A stretch of 64,000 nt of DNA from Adineta steineri (lineage: Eukaryota; Rotifera; Eurotatoria; Adinetida; Adinetidae). Shown here piece after piece: positions 1 to 12,759 of this stretch (position 1 is its first letter; each line of letters begins with the position of its first letter). A program made the position numbers and the translations under genes. Where the stretch lies: NCBI GenBank assembly GCA_905250115.1, contig CAJNOI010000072.1, positions 1-64,000 on the forward strand. Reading direction: 5' to 3'. The notes under the pieces were generated by a model. That model ran no database searches. It had not been told where the DNA came from and saw only the letters and a list, made by a program, of their open reading frames with translations.

Positions 1-335
1 AAAAACTGTTTTTCGGCTTGCAACGTTTGATAAACCCGTTCTCCTCTCCAGGTATTTGTATTTTTCAAGGGGGCCAATCCCCCTTTTGTGTTTGTCACTT
101 AATCATAGTATGAATCATTTAACTAGTAGCTTATTATAACAATAAACATGTATTGTCCTTGAAAAATAGCATCTATATGGGATAATAAACAGATCTCTAA
201 ATAATAGATAGATTTCATAAATAAATGAAGTCACAGTAAATAATTTTAGTATGCATGTTTATATAATAAATATCGAAGTTCATGTACAAAAAAAAACACT
301 TTTTTTTAACTACATTTTATAAAAAAATATTTATT
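1..335. other. Intergenic, no gene seen
   Basis: No reading frame here looks like an exon. The only structure is a short perfect hairpin near 69-87 (AAGGGGG, spacer CCAAT, CCCCCTT). The rest is AT-rich sequence downstream of the minus-strand gene that ends at 336. Confidence 0.5.
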
Positions 336-2330
336 TCAAATAAGGGTAGCAGATCCTAGTGTGTTGAAACGATGTAAAGATTGATTCGAATTTGAAGGAT
401 AACTTGGTGTAGAGAATAATGGTGCTTGTTGAGAATTGTATTGTACATTCCGTGAAAATGCTGCTTGTTGTTGTTGTTGGTGGTGGTGCTGTTGTGGTTT
501 AGAAGAAAACAGATGAGACATGGATGACAAAGGATTACTGTGTTGTTGTTGTTGCTGCTGCTGCTGTTGTGGTTTAGAAGTAAATAGATGAGAAATGGAT
601 GATAAAGGATTACTGTGTTGTTGTTGCTGCTGCTGCTGTTGTGGATTAGAATTAAATAGATGAGAAATGGATGACAAAGGATTACTATGTTGTTGTTGTT
701 GTTGTGGTTTAGAAGTAAATAGAGAAGATATGGATGATAAAGGATGACTGTGGTGATTGATATTTGTTGTTGGCATATGTTTAGATGGATCGTAAAGAGG
801 TATAGCATTTGGATTAGTTTCAAGTAAATGAAGTGCTTCATGAATACTATTTAGATCAGTTTCGGTAAGAATAGTAATAGAGTTAGAACGTGAACTTGAA
901 TAATGATTTCCTATATTTGCAAATGTATTCGATGTAACATGATTTAAAACAGATGGATTTGCAGAATTTGTTGTTTGTGAAAATGATGACGTTTTAGGTT
1001 TCGGTGAATTAGATTTATGTGAAGGATAAACCGGATATTGAGAAGTTGTTGCTGACTTTTTTGTAATATTTGGTGTAGTAGATGTTGCTCGATAGTGTAC
1101 TACACCATTATTATCGACTGTATACGGCAAATCATTATCATCGTTTATATTTACGTTAGATTTCCCATTAGAATATATTCTTTCATGTTTTTTATTCGTC
1201 GATACGGCAGGTGATGATACTCGTGTTGGCGGAGGATAAATACGCTCATAAAATGATGGAATTGGTGGAGCTTTACGAGGAGATACGAACGAATTATTTA
1301 ATTCAGTATTATCTTTCTTCTGTTTCAATGAACCGTTACCATTCACATATGGATTTTGACGAGTTGCAGTCGATGGTGCCGATTTTTCAGTGGTCTTCGT
1401 ATTTAATGGTGATTTAGTTTCGGAATTTCGTTTTGAATTATTTGATGGTTGTGGATTACCATTTTGTGGATATTCAGGATTATTTTGATTTGATTTTGGC
1501 CAATATGGATTCACCCATGGTTGGTTATTATCATTATTAATTGTTGTTGTTCCTGGGAAATTTTGTTTTTCTTTCAATGGCGATCGAACACCATTATTCA
1601 CACTAGTTGAAGAATTAGGTCTGCTATTATCCGAATGTGTCGTTTGTCCAGATGGTGATGTTATTATAGGCCGACGTTGAATATGTGTAGGTGCAAGATA
1701 ACCGCCAGCACCACCACTTTCATCTGATACATACTGTCCACCAGGATTAAATGATGTACTAGATGTACTTTGCCTAAGCTGTCCATCTTGTTTCCATGAT
1801 AAATCATGAACTTCACCTTCATCATTGATTAGAATAGAACCAGGAATCATTTGATCAAGATGATCAGATGATAAAGAACTTTCAAATAAAAAAAAAGAAA
1901 ATCCTAGTAGTTACTAATAAAAGAAAAGTTCCTACTTTTGAGGAGCGCCATTCTTATTCGTTGGATTTATTTCTGGTTGATTTACTGTAACGCTTGCACT
2001 CAACTTTGGACCCCAATATGGATTGACCCATGGTTGTTGTTGTTGATTTTGAGTACTAACTCCATTTAATTGATTACTATTAGACCTTGTTGTATCAAGA
2101 CTTTTATTCATCGAAGTAATAAACTGTACAGTTGCATCTGTCGAATCAGATGATTGATCATCATCGAGCGGATGAATATTAAATTGTGCTAGTTGTTGTA
2201 ATTTTTGTTGTAGAGTTGTTGCACTCCATGAATTTGGTATTGTTGTTGCACGAGATGTCATAACTGATGTATTTGATGTTCCTGATGAGAGTGATTCAAT
2301 ATCCGACGGATCATATTCTTGATTATACAT
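336..2330 (-). CDS. Asn/Ser/Gln-rich low-complexity protein with tandem LSSISHLF-polyQ repeats
   Basis: Two exons, 2330-1936 and 1878-336, joined by a 57-nt GT-AG intron in phase 2, give a 645-residue protein. I do not recognise a family. It is rich in Ser, Asn, Pro, Thr and Gln and looks largely disordered. The motif PWVNPYW appears twice, once in each exon. Near the C-terminus (about residues 508-603, DNA about 465-752) four units of 21-26 residues repeat: HS(N/H)PLSS(I/M)S(H/S)LF, then (T/N/S)S(K/N)P, then 5-9 Gln (the last with His). The repeated core is a short amphipathic Leu/Ile/Phe segment, so the units could be binding motifs on Gln linkers; that is inference. No signal peptide or membrane segment is seen. 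The start at 2330 is the first Met of the upstream exon; an earlier non-coding exon cannot be excluded. Confidence 0.7.
465..752 (-). repeat. Four coding tandem repeats, Leu-rich core plus polyQ linker
   Basis: Units of about 63-78 bases encode PLSSISHLF-type cores followed by CAA/CAG runs of 5 to 9 codons. Cores are nearly identical while linker length varies, as expected for unequal crossover or slippage within a coding minisatellite. Confidence 0.85.
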
Positions 2331-2767
2331 AATATTTAATTCGTATTATAAACAAAATGAATAGTACAACAAAAATATATACAAAAAAGCAAAAAGGAAC
2401 GTTGAAGGTTAGATCAAATAAATGTTAGCGTACGTTTATTTAATGTATATGTTAATGATGATATAGAGTCGTATTTTGCTTTGAAACAAGACCATGAAAA
2501 GAAAAAAATAAATATACACAACCAAATCAAGCATGACAAATAGTCGACGTGAGAAAAATATTACGATTATATTATACTATGACAAATAATGAATCATTAT
2601 AAATATAGTTTTAAATAATATTTTGCGTTTTTTTTTTGATAAAATGATATGTATCTTTTTCGATTTTCTAATCAAATAAATTAACAACTAAAAGAATTGT
2701 AAATTAATCAAAAGATAAACATTTATGATGTAGTGATAATAGTTTTTTTTTTATTTTTATTATTAAA
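2331..2767. other. Intergenic, no gene seen
   Basis: AT-rich sequence between the start of the low-complexity gene and the stop of CLN5. No exon-like frame or repeat structure was found. Confidence 0.5.
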
Positions 2768-4821
2768 TTAGTTTAGTTTTAAAATAGAACTGATTGGAAC
2801 TTCATCAAATGAAATTTTAAGTGGTGTTGTATCTTTTAATTTTAAATACCAATAAACATTATTGTAATAAAAATAGAAGCGTTTTGATAAATAAAATGTT
2901 TCATAAATTTCTACGAATGCTTTAAACCATTCTTCTGTATTGGGTTTTTTTGAATCAAATTCACGATAAAAATCAATAAAATCATTATAAAGAGTTTGAT
3001 TATGAACTATTTGATCATATGTACCAAGTAAGACGGGTTCATATGAATAGATATTTAAACGTGTATAATTTAAATGAACATTGGGTAATATTTGAGCACC
3101 ATAATGATACAATTCATTCAATCCACGAATAACAAAACTAGCACAATCATACGAATCAAAATACATTGTGGCATTAGGACCTTAAAAAATAAATAAATTA
3201 TTATTAATTTCGGTTTTTGAATGAATCAGAAAATATGCTGCGCATTACGGTAGATATACACTTTTTTTCTTTTTTTCTTTTTGAATCCATTTGTACCAAA
3301 GTACTTGGGAACTCTATTCATGAATACAACAGACGCTATGTGTATCTATTTGCTAGATAAGAAATCGACTTTTTTAATGTCCATGACTAAATACTAGAGT
3401 ATAATTTCAATTACTTATTAATTACTTTCCGAGAAAAAAAACATCAATATAAAAATATGTCTTGTTGTCTTTTCTCATATTGCTCTAATCGACATTGAAA
3501 TTATACCTAGACATGAACTCACAGGAGAAGCTATTCTATTGAGAAGTGACTTGTGCCATCGATTGATGTTTATTATAGATAGACAAAATCTAGATTATAA
3601 TCATTCTGTTAACTGTTTGATCTAGTACGATGTATATCATAAAAACGAAACAAAATGACGTCATTTCAATTTGAAAGTCTGTTGATGAAGATATCATTTG
3701 AATTCTATCCAAACTCTCAACCAAGAGTGAATCATTCTATAAATACGCATATTTTTAGATAAGATCTAAGAACTTTCTACCTAAACATTTTCGTGTATAA
3801 AAAAAGGTCATAAATTCTCATCAAGAGCAAACCTTCAGGTTGAAATGACGTCAGTGTGTTCTTTGTCATATGCGCTGTACGAAATAAGAAAAAAAAGATC
3901 TAATCAAATGGTTACAATGATATTCTATCATTGACTAGACTGTCAAATTACAAGTTGTTGAACTGAAATGACATTTTGTCTCCGAACTATATCTGTCCTT
4001 GAAAGAACATTTCAGTCAATACGTACCAGGATCTGAATATACTGTCCATGTTTCATAATAAATACCAGTATTATTATCACTTACAGCCCATGTTGCCCAT
4101 GTATTATAATCTTTGCCTATTAAAAGAATTATTTGAATATAAAATTAATAAAAAGAAAAACAAGCAAACCATTCATTTGAGCAACTTTTTTTAACATGCT
4201 TAAATCTGACGAACCATTCCACATTGAATCAACAATTCCCTCATAAACACATAAAGCACCTTTAATAATGGAAATATTCTAGAATTATTAGTTAATAATA
4301 TTTTTATTTACCTTGATCACACCATATGAATGTATCATTTTTAAGTACATGAGGAAATGTACAATTGAATAACTGATCTAATTCATACCTATATGAGAAC
4401 AAAAATATATAGCTTAATTTGCTTTCTTTTCATTAAAATATTATTTACCATTCCATTGTCCAATTACGACCTGTTTTTTGACTACGAAAACCTAATCCAT
4501 CATGCATAACTTTCTATACAAAACAATTAAAGTTTTTTATTTAAAAGAAAATCCTAAACTCACAAATTTAGCCATTAAGTCTCCGAATTTAAATGACCAT
4601 ACAGGTTTTTTAAGTGCAAATATTTCAATTGTATCCGTTTCATCTTGTGCATAAATCATTGCATCTTCAGCTTTACCATTTGGACAAAACGAAATAAGAC
4701 CTGCTTGACAATATGGATTATTAGTCGGACGACTTGTTACACGTTCATATGGAACTGGCCATTCTGTTCCATAAACAACAACAAAACTCAAAACAACAAC
4801 TATTAAATATTGAATCGTCAT
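2768..4821 (-). CDS. CLN5: CLN5, lysosomal papain-like acyltransferase
   Basis: Six exons (4821-4564, 4513-4449, 4388-4312, 4259-4170, 4116-4027, 3180-2768) close in frame to 330 residues, close to animal CLN5. A hydrophobic signal peptide is followed by WPVPYERVTSRPTNNPYC, then MHDGLGFRS.TGRNWTMEWYEL, NCTFPHV, GIYYETW and YFDSYDC, all family hallmarks in the right order. CLN5 is a soluble lysosomal glycoprotein with a papain/NlpC-like fold, reported to act as a thioesterase and as bis(monoacylglycero)phosphate synthase. The Cys of DSYDC and the His of FPH are present, so the enzyme is probably active. Several N-glycosylation sequons (NCT, NWT, NYT) fit lysosomal sorting. An upstream in-frame Met at 4845 would add MREKETRL; the internal Met at 4821 places the signal peptide at the terminus and is preferred. 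Intron 3181-4026 (846 nt) is unusually long for this locus. Confidence 0.93.
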
Positions 4822-5922
4822 CAACCTAGTTTCTTTTTCTCGCACGAATAATAAATCTTTTAACTTTCTCTATTAAACCATATACGTCGTTGTGAGAACC
4901 TTATCAGATGTTTATTTGATTCTTCTGATAATAAAATTGTTATCATCATTCTCAAATTTACATATTATTCTAACACATTCAATTCATCACCTTTTTTTTC
5001 GTATATACAAACACCTTTAGCAATAGGATTATAAATTGTCAAAAAATAATGTGTGAATAGCGCATTTTATTTCAACTAATTAGTAAAATAAAACAAAAAA
5101 AATTTAATTTGTCCACTTATATTTCTATAATGAATCTAATCAATAAGCTATTGCTTAATGTCATGTAAAAGAAAAATTATTATGACATAGTGTAATATTC
5201 CTTTATCATGCTGTTTAATTTAAATAGACTATGTCCAACATACATTTATTTCTTTATATTTCAATCTAATTCATCATCTCATAGCTGAGAAACAAGGTTC
5301 AACAATTAGTTTTTATATCTGACCAAGCATTAAATTTATACAAATTACTGGTGTCAAACATCGTCTATGTTTCAATGGACATCTGTAAATTGATTCTTTT
5401 TCTCTATCATCAATTATAAGCGGCACTTATACTCTTCAACTTTACTTCCGTTTTGCATTAGTGGTCATTTTATATGATGAGGATTTATACCATCGATTAT
5501 TCCTTTTAAGTGGACATGATCGTCACCCTATGGCAATCATAGAATGAGCTTTTTCTTTTTTTGTTGTTTATATCATATATTTAATTGTCCTTATTTATCA
5601 AAATAATAAACAAAGTTTTGCTCAATTAATTAAGATATATATATATTTCATCTGGCTAATGCAGATTTGATGACAACAGTCTGCAAACGTTCATATACCG
5701 TTGAATAATTTAGAAATAGTATTATACAATCAAATGAAAATGACTTTTTCTTTTATCATAATGCTAAATTTTTACTGACACAATTAACAATTAAAAAAAA
5801 ATGACAACAATACACACACACGCACACGACTAATATACAAAAACTTTATTTATTTGTTCGATGTTTTACGGAATGATATTCTTTTATTTGACTTTTTTTG
5901 ATTTTGAATATTTTTTTCTTCG
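4822..5922. other. Intergenic, no gene seen
   Basis: Between the start of CLN5 and the stop of netrin. AT-rich with short CA repeats near 5810-5825. No supported exon; the plus-strand frame at 5898-6149 is a shadow of the last netrin exon. Confidence 0.5.
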
Positions 5923-8900
5923 TTAACATTTTTTATTTAATTCATATCTTCGAAAACGATTCATACGTTGTTCCATACGTGGTCTCCATTCAATTACAAC
6001 TGATGTACGATCAAGACTTAATGATGTTTGCATTTGATCATAAAAACCCATTAATAAATATTGTTTATCAAGTTTTAAACGTGGACATGAACATTGAACA
6101 TCTTTACGTGATACCCATACCCACTGTTCACTTTCTTGAATACGATTAAGACGATCTTTATAGACTCGAACAATTGTTAATAAATAAGATACCCATTGAC
6201 CAGCATCATGTCGATTAGTTACACGTGCATGAATAGCTAAAAGAATAAAGTAGATTTGATTTTCTTCTTTACATTTTTTTCTTTTGAACTTACTGTAATC
6301 TCGTTTACAATATTTTTTAACATGTAAACGACGACTATAATATCGACATGCACCACAATATTGTCCCATATCGATCGATGGATTATATTCTGTTATTCCT
6401 GGTTGATTTGCTGTTGTTATGAGAGCGGTGGTGGTAGTGGTTGTTGTTGTCATTGCTGAAGTGTATACATCTTCATCATCTTGTTCATGATAACTGTTCG
6501 TATTATCATTTTCATTATAAATATTATATGATTGAAGTTTAAGTTTTTCTAATAGGAGATTAAAATCAATAAGACGAAAACAAAGATTTTTCTTCACACT
6601 TACTTATACATGGTGCAATAGGTGATTTCGTTTGTTGATAACCTTTTAGACAACGATCACATCTTAAACCAGATACACCATCTTTACATGGACATTGTCC
6701 ACTTGTTTGATTGCAAACTTTACCTCGCGAACCCACCGGATGACAATTACATGCTGAAAAACAAAACACCCGAATAAAATCAATTTATTCTTGTTATTTA
6801 TTGATTTTCATATTAAGCATATGTATATATATGTATGTGTGTGTGACAAAGCTATTAGTTGTAAGATAATTATGTAGAAATAGGACTAATAGATATTATA
6901 TTATATTTATTTATCTTGTTATAAGATAGACATAGCATAATATATATTCTGTCTGTTTGGTTAATCGCTGGTGAGTTAATCAAGACAAGAAAAAAAACGT
7001 GAAGATAGAAGATATTGTTTAACAATTATCATTGTTGATGCTGAGTCTGGACATATCAAAAGAACTAAATTTCCGGCTAACCTTGAAGAATGATCGGTGT
7101 TGCCTTCTTTCTCTATCATGAAAAGACTATCAATAGTTTCCTTTCTATATAAATATATTTATATATATATTTCCGTTTACCGACACATACTTCTCTAAAC
7201 AATAGGCAGGATATATGCTATCATTCTATACTTAACACTAATGAGCAATACACACACACACACATATCTATATATTAAAACGACACATACAACAATGCTA
7301 AAAATACATGCAAGGTTAGAGTGCAGTGGAAGTGAGTAACACACATTCACAGACCGGAAAAAGAAGCAAAACTAATGTAATAAAGAGAAGGTCCAAGCAA
7401 AGATGATTAATTGATTCATGCGTGAGCCCCCTATTTTCTCATTGATTACCTTTACAAATTTCTGGATGTGTTATTGGTAAATTTGGATCACGATAAAATG
7501 TTTCTTTGCAATAACTACAATATCGTCCAACTGTATTATGTTTGCATTGAATACAAATTCCACCTGATTTTCGACCCGATAAAAGATAGAGTTCTTTATT
7601 GAAACGACATTGTCGAGAATGATTGTTACAATTGCATGCTGTAAAATATATATATAAAATGTTCTAAGTCTAACGACGAGGGACAAAAAAAACTTCAAAT
7701 TCAAATAAAAAAGTTATTTTTTTTATCTGCGTTCTTTTTCCTTCTGTGATGTATGTATGTATGTATGTGTATTTATGTGCATATATTAACGATGAAGACA
7801 ACAATCATTTTTGTACTATTCGTACTACCTCGACAAGCATTTATACTAGTCATTGATTGAGTTAAATCACGTGTAAAACCTTCTCGACAATAATGACATG
7901 ATCGACCAGCTGTATTATGTTGACAATCAAGACAAACACCACCAGATTTATGTCCACTTATTTTGTATAGTTCCAAATTAAAACGACATTTTGTCGAATG
8001 TTTATTGCAATTACAAACTAGAATTAACCTTTGACACGTATATGTGCTCTTACTTCACAACGTGTTAGAGCATAGAATAGATGTTCTTAGTTTAGAATAC
8101 ATAATCAAACCTTATGATATATATATATGTAATTTTACAAAAAAAAAATCTTGAGAAGATAAAAGAAAAGATTTAAAACAACATCTTACCAACACATTCA
8201 TTTGCATCACGTTGTGTTGCACGAGCCCATGGTCGATCATAATGAAAGTCTTTACATCGTTCACATTCATCGCCTGCCGTATTATGTTTACAATCACATA
8301 CTGAACGACCATCACTATAGAACAAGAAAATAAATGTTTTTAGGGATTATTATAGACACATATTATCAACACCCTCTAGCGTTTACATATTTAAGACGCC
8401 TTTTAAAGAATTGAATTAAAATAAAATTTCAAGTGATCTATGTGAACGGGAATATGATCAGTTTAAATGTCAAATCTGATTTGTCAAGTGACTGATCATT
8501 AGAAATATGAAAGCATGAGAATTAAAAAGAACGTTCTTATTTATATGAAAACATAGTTTGTCAACTTCCGTTTTATCTTTCCTTTTGTCAACGACAAAAT
8601 CATTAACAATGGAAACAATCGATCTTCGCTGATCATTTATGGAAGAAAGAGAAGGAAAAAAAAGTAGAAATGACAATCATATCGATCGATCATCACACAC
8701 CTTTTTTTTATTCAATTTCTCATTGAATATTCAATTGACACTTGTCCACTCTCTACTTTTCAATATATCAATGTTACATCATCATTAACATTCCCTGTCG
8801 ACATCTAAAATAGCCCATGTATTTCTACAGTTCATAATCAACACAAACAAGGTCACTTGACGATATCCCTTATATTGTAAGATAGATAGATCTATTTGCT

Positions 8901-10679
8901 CTATTTATTTGAGCTACTAACCTAAATAAATACAACAAAAACGTCGGCTTCTGTCTCTGTATATATCTATCTATATGTATGCATGTGACATTTGTCTATG
9001 TATGTATGTAGTGATGAACAAATCTCATTTGTTTGAGCAAACGTTATGCAGAAGAGATGAATGATTCTTTTTCTTTCTTTGCTTTTGTTATGATGCATCA
9101 TTATTCCTTATCACCTTTTGGCTCACACATATACAGATGTGATGAATACGGATGAACCAAATCGAGTACACAATAACAATGAATGAATTTGTGTGAAAAA
9201 AGAAGATGCGTTTTTTATAACTTAACTACAATCACATCATAAAAATTTGTTTCTATATTTCCTAGACATGTCTAATTGAATATATATACATATATATCAA
9301 TGCGGCGTCTCTCCTTCTTTCTTTTTTATTTATGTCAATCATATTATCTTACTCACACATTTTCATTTCTACTGCCGCTATTCACGGTCAATCGATTAAA
9401 TTATAAGAAAAAAAAAAGAGAGAATTGATTCATCTGGCGGAATATAATTTCTTTTCTTAAAATATATATAAAAAAGAATAACAATAAGTTGCTACTCAAG
9501 GATATTTTCTCATGTTTCATTCTATTATACAATATAATGTCGGCATTTCAAAATCTATTCTTTTCTTGTTCGTCGAAAATATTTTTTCAATCGATCGATG
9601 AAAGATGAATAATCTCCAGTCGAAATCTATGTCTGTCAGCTGATTGACAGACAATGTCACGTACAAAACTATGTATATACATCATGTAATCGAACAATTG
9701 TCCAGTCATGAGACATGTTCTTGACTCGATTTGCATATGACAATAGTTCACTCTCGGTCATTGCATATATTAAAATCAATATCAAAGTTTGTTTAGAAAA
9801 AGAATTATTTGATATATCAAATAATTTCATTCATTACCTATTTGGAATACATTTTGATGCATGTCCATTACATTTACATCTTCCACCAACAGCAAAATCA
9901 GCAACAGAATAAGAATTCATATCAATATGTGGTGATAATAGAACAATTTTAATATCTGTTGCAGTTACCCAATCTTGTAGAACAGGACTTGAATCAAATT
10001 CATATGCTGATGGACGTCCTTCAAGTGTACTAAATGCAATACGTGATTCACTCATAGATGATAATTGAGATTTTGTATCAATACATAAAGCTTCTTGTTC
10101 ATTTGAACGAGTTATAATTCCTTGAGAACTTTTATTAAAAATATCTTCACAATTATTTGAATAATATTGCAATGGTATCCATGTTAAACCCTTGACAAAG
10201 AAAAAAGAATGCATCATATTTATTATTTTGTACATATATACACATACCATATCCATACTCTTATAAATTCCCATTGAATCAGGTTTACTTTGTGAACAAA
10301 ATTGTAAACTAATATATGTTAATTCAAATTTTTTCTTTAATGATAATATTAATGAAACATTTTCTCCTTGTTTTATTAAATCTGATTGCCAACAAGTTAA
10401 ATTATTTGGATTATTAATATCAGTTAAATAATCATTAGGATGATTTTGATTTAATTGTGATAGATTACAAAATTCTTTCGGTGAATTTCCACATGTTGGG
10501 GAAACATAGATTGGTTTTTGATAGGCTGCATTGATAAAATCAGGTATACAACGTTGAAAACGTTTATGACGATCAATACATGGATCATCATAATTGGAAT
10601 TAAACATACGATACCAACGATTTGCTGAACATATTGAACAAATAAATACGAAAGAAAAAAGAAATTTAATGAAGAACAT
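5923..10679 (-). CDS. NTN: Netrin, secreted axon-guidance ligand
   Basis: Exons: 10679-10248, 10190-9838, 8314-8190, 8017-7829, 7638-7450, 6753-6604, 6548-6294, 6236-5923. A signal peptide leads into a laminin N-terminal domain ([47 protein letters not shown]), then laminin-type EGF repeats (LE1 [17 protein letters not shown]2; LE3 [10 protein letters not shown]) and a C-terminal NTR domain ([29 protein letters not shown]). Netrins bind DCC/UNC-5-type receptors and steer axons and cell migration. Two adjacent exons encode alternative or duplicated LE2 repeats. With one of them the protein is 605 residues, the usual netrin length; with both it is 668 with four LE repeats. A 57-nt intron at 10191-10247 inside the laminin N domain is in phase 0 and has no stop, so retention would insert 19 residues. 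A Thr-rich linker (about ten consecutive Thr/Ala) precedes the NTR domain. Confidence 0.93.
7450..7638 (-). CDS. NTN: Netrin LE2 exon, copy A (downstream)
   Basis: 189-nt exon, phase 1 at both ends, bounded by TTTACAG and GTAATC. It encodes [37 protein letters not shown] and PITHPEIC, with all eight cysteines. By hand count it shares about 35 of 62 residues with copy B. Its tail (PITHPEIC) looks more like the usual netrin LE2 tail than that of copy B. Confidence 0.9.
7829..8017 (-). CDS. NTN: Netrin LE2 exon, copy B (upstream)
   Basis: 189-nt exon with phase 1 at both ends, bounded by TTCTAG and GTAGTA. It encodes a complete laminin-EGF repeat with eight cysteines ([37 protein letters not shown]). 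It matches the canonical second LE repeat of netrins. The neighbouring downstream exon encodes a second version of the same repeat. Confidence 0.9.
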
Positions 10680-12233
10680 TGCGTTATTTTTTTGATTTCA
10701 ATATACAATAATTTTATATCCTAAAATAAATAATGAATGTATAGATGTCAATTTACAAAAGAAATAATAAAAAAAAAATTTCATGCTTTTATTGACATAT
10801 AACTTACATATGAAAGATATGCGCTACTGCTTTATGAAGAAAAATAAAAGTGATTTAATTCCTTTTTGATTTTTGGCAGAAGAGACATACATATACAGCA
10901 ATAACAACAGAAAATGAGTTCTCTCTTTCTACCAATGATGAGTTCTTTCTCTCTCTCTCTGTGTCTCTCTAATCCCTGCTTGACTCTTCTCTTCTCTCTG
11001 TCTCTCTCTCTTTTCAATGAGATGTGTTCATTTGCACAGAGAGAAATGTTTCTCTCTTAATATATATATATGTATGGCATATTCTCTCTTTCCGGAGAGA
11101 GAATACGCGCGTGAACGTATAGAGAAGAGAGAGAGAGTAGACATATACAATACTATTATTATGGAACAAGAAACGGACGGACGGTGGCAAAGTTTTTTAA
11201 TTAGTCGTGTGCACGACAAGCTTTTATTAATGTCTGTCGAAGAAAAAAAGAAGCAATTTTCGTTGAGTGTATGTGTGTGAACAAAAAAAAAAGCTCGACT
11301 TGTTTAGAATATCTTGAACTGAATTCTCAATTGATCATATGAGAAAAAAAGCAACTGCTATAAAATATCCTAATTTTGTCTATATTTAAAAAACTAAATT
11401 AAAAAAGAAAGAAGAAATATACTTCACAAGCATCTATTGTTAAGTTTGAAAAAGTGTTCACAATAATACTATACTTCATAAAAACTGAAAGCTTATTGTT
11501 AATTCCTTCTTATAGTACGGTGAACAAGTTCTTTTTTTTTTTGGATAGTACTTCTATATTCTTCATTGATGAATAGATTGTAAGTGTCAATCAAACAAGC
11601 TCTTATATCATCACATTATTTAAGTGTACTTATAGATATGTATGTGTTTTTCTCGACTTAATAAGTTTCTGTTTTATCGAAAATGTTAACTATTACGTAT
11701 TCTTATTTCTTGTGATTTATCAGTTAAGATCACAATTAGTAGATACGATCAGTTTATCATGATAAAGATTGAATCAGGAAGAAAAGATGAAAAAGAACAG
11801 AATTGATTGTGATGAGTGATATAAAAATAACTAACAATGATTCGAGTTCTAAGAAAAATACAATAATTCGATATTTCAAATTGATTTTCATTGTTCAAAT
11901 TTTTTTAATAGAAAACAAAAATCCTTCTATTTGATTAAACTATCATTGAAGATTAAATTTTTCATATAATTCTTGAGTAAACATGCTTTGTAGATGTACG
12001 GCGTTTTTTCCCTTATGATTCAAATGTACAAAAGTTCTTTTCATAATCAATTAGATTCGTATATACTTTATTTCACTTGATAATTATGAAGAAAATAATT
12101 AAGGTAAGCTTTATTTTTATTCTATGTATAAATAGTTTAACATCATGTAAAGACAAGCACAAAGAGAATAGCTAAGAAAAAAAGAAAGCTCGATAGAATG
12201 TTGATCTATGACCGGGAGAAGAAAAACGAAAAT
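10680..12233. other. Netrin upstream region with GA/CT-rich tract and hairpins
   Basis: No supported gene. From about 10920 to 11160 the strand alternates CT-rich and GA-rich runs. Two inverted repeats sit side by side: AGAGAGAAA-TG-TTTCTCTCT at 11038-11057 and ATTCTCTC...GAGAGAAT around CCGG at 11081-11104. The frames here are low-complexity and on both strands, so I do not call them genes. The tract lies just upstream of the netrin start and may belong to its promoter; that is inference. Confidence 0.5.
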
Positions 12234-12633
12234 TTATTGAAGTCCATGTGCTTTTTTGTATTCATCAACACGTTTTTGATCAACTGGATAACGCATTTCT
12301 TCAATCCAATCACCAAATTTATGATCAAGTTGATGATGAACAATTGTATAAGGTGTATAAGATAAATCAACGCCACGTAATGGTAAATAGAGTGTTGATG
12401 CAAAAGCTACAGCCATGATACGTGAAAACCATCGAAATACTTGTGAATTTGAATACCAAAAACGCCATGGTGTACGGTAGACCATACTTAAAATAAAAAA
12501 GGTTAAAATCTACATATGTATATATGTATCTTATTTACCCAAGATAATGATAAGGAAGAATATTTTGTCTTCCTTGTGAACCATAAATAATTTTCATTGT
12601 TTGAATAGCAGCTAAAGCTTTACTACTACTCAT
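12234..12633 (-). CDS. Small hypothetical protein, possibly mitochondrial membrane protein
   Basis: Two exons, 12633-12539 and 12486-12234, joined in phase 2, give 115 residues starting MSSSKALAAIQTMKIIYGSQG. A moderately hydrophobic stretch (WFSRIMAVAFASTLYLPL) could be one membrane segment; the C-terminal half is polar and ends KKAHGLQ. I do not recognise the family. The size, basic N-terminus and single helix resemble accessory subunits of respiratory complexes, and the next gene upstream on the same strand encodes COX6B about 130 bases away. That neighbour relation is suggestive only, since animal genes are seldom grouped by function. Confidence 0.65.
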
Positions 12634-12759
12634 GTTTATTTATCTATAAATAAACGAATTTTAATAACTATGAAAGCAAAGAAATTTTTCTTTAACAATA
12701 TAATGAAACACGAAAATAGAATAGCGAACAAAAAAAGAGATTAAAATTAAACAGTATCT

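Noticed and set aside
356..841. 161-residue minus-strand frame rich in Leu, Ile, Tyr and His
   Set aside because: It overlaps the last exon of the Asn/Gln-rich gene in another frame; its composition is a by-product of the CAA/CAG repeat.
10832..11280. Three overlapping frames with REREKER and SLSLS-like runs on both strands
   Set aside because: They are translations of a CT/GA simple-sequence tract, with no splice signals or conserved residues.
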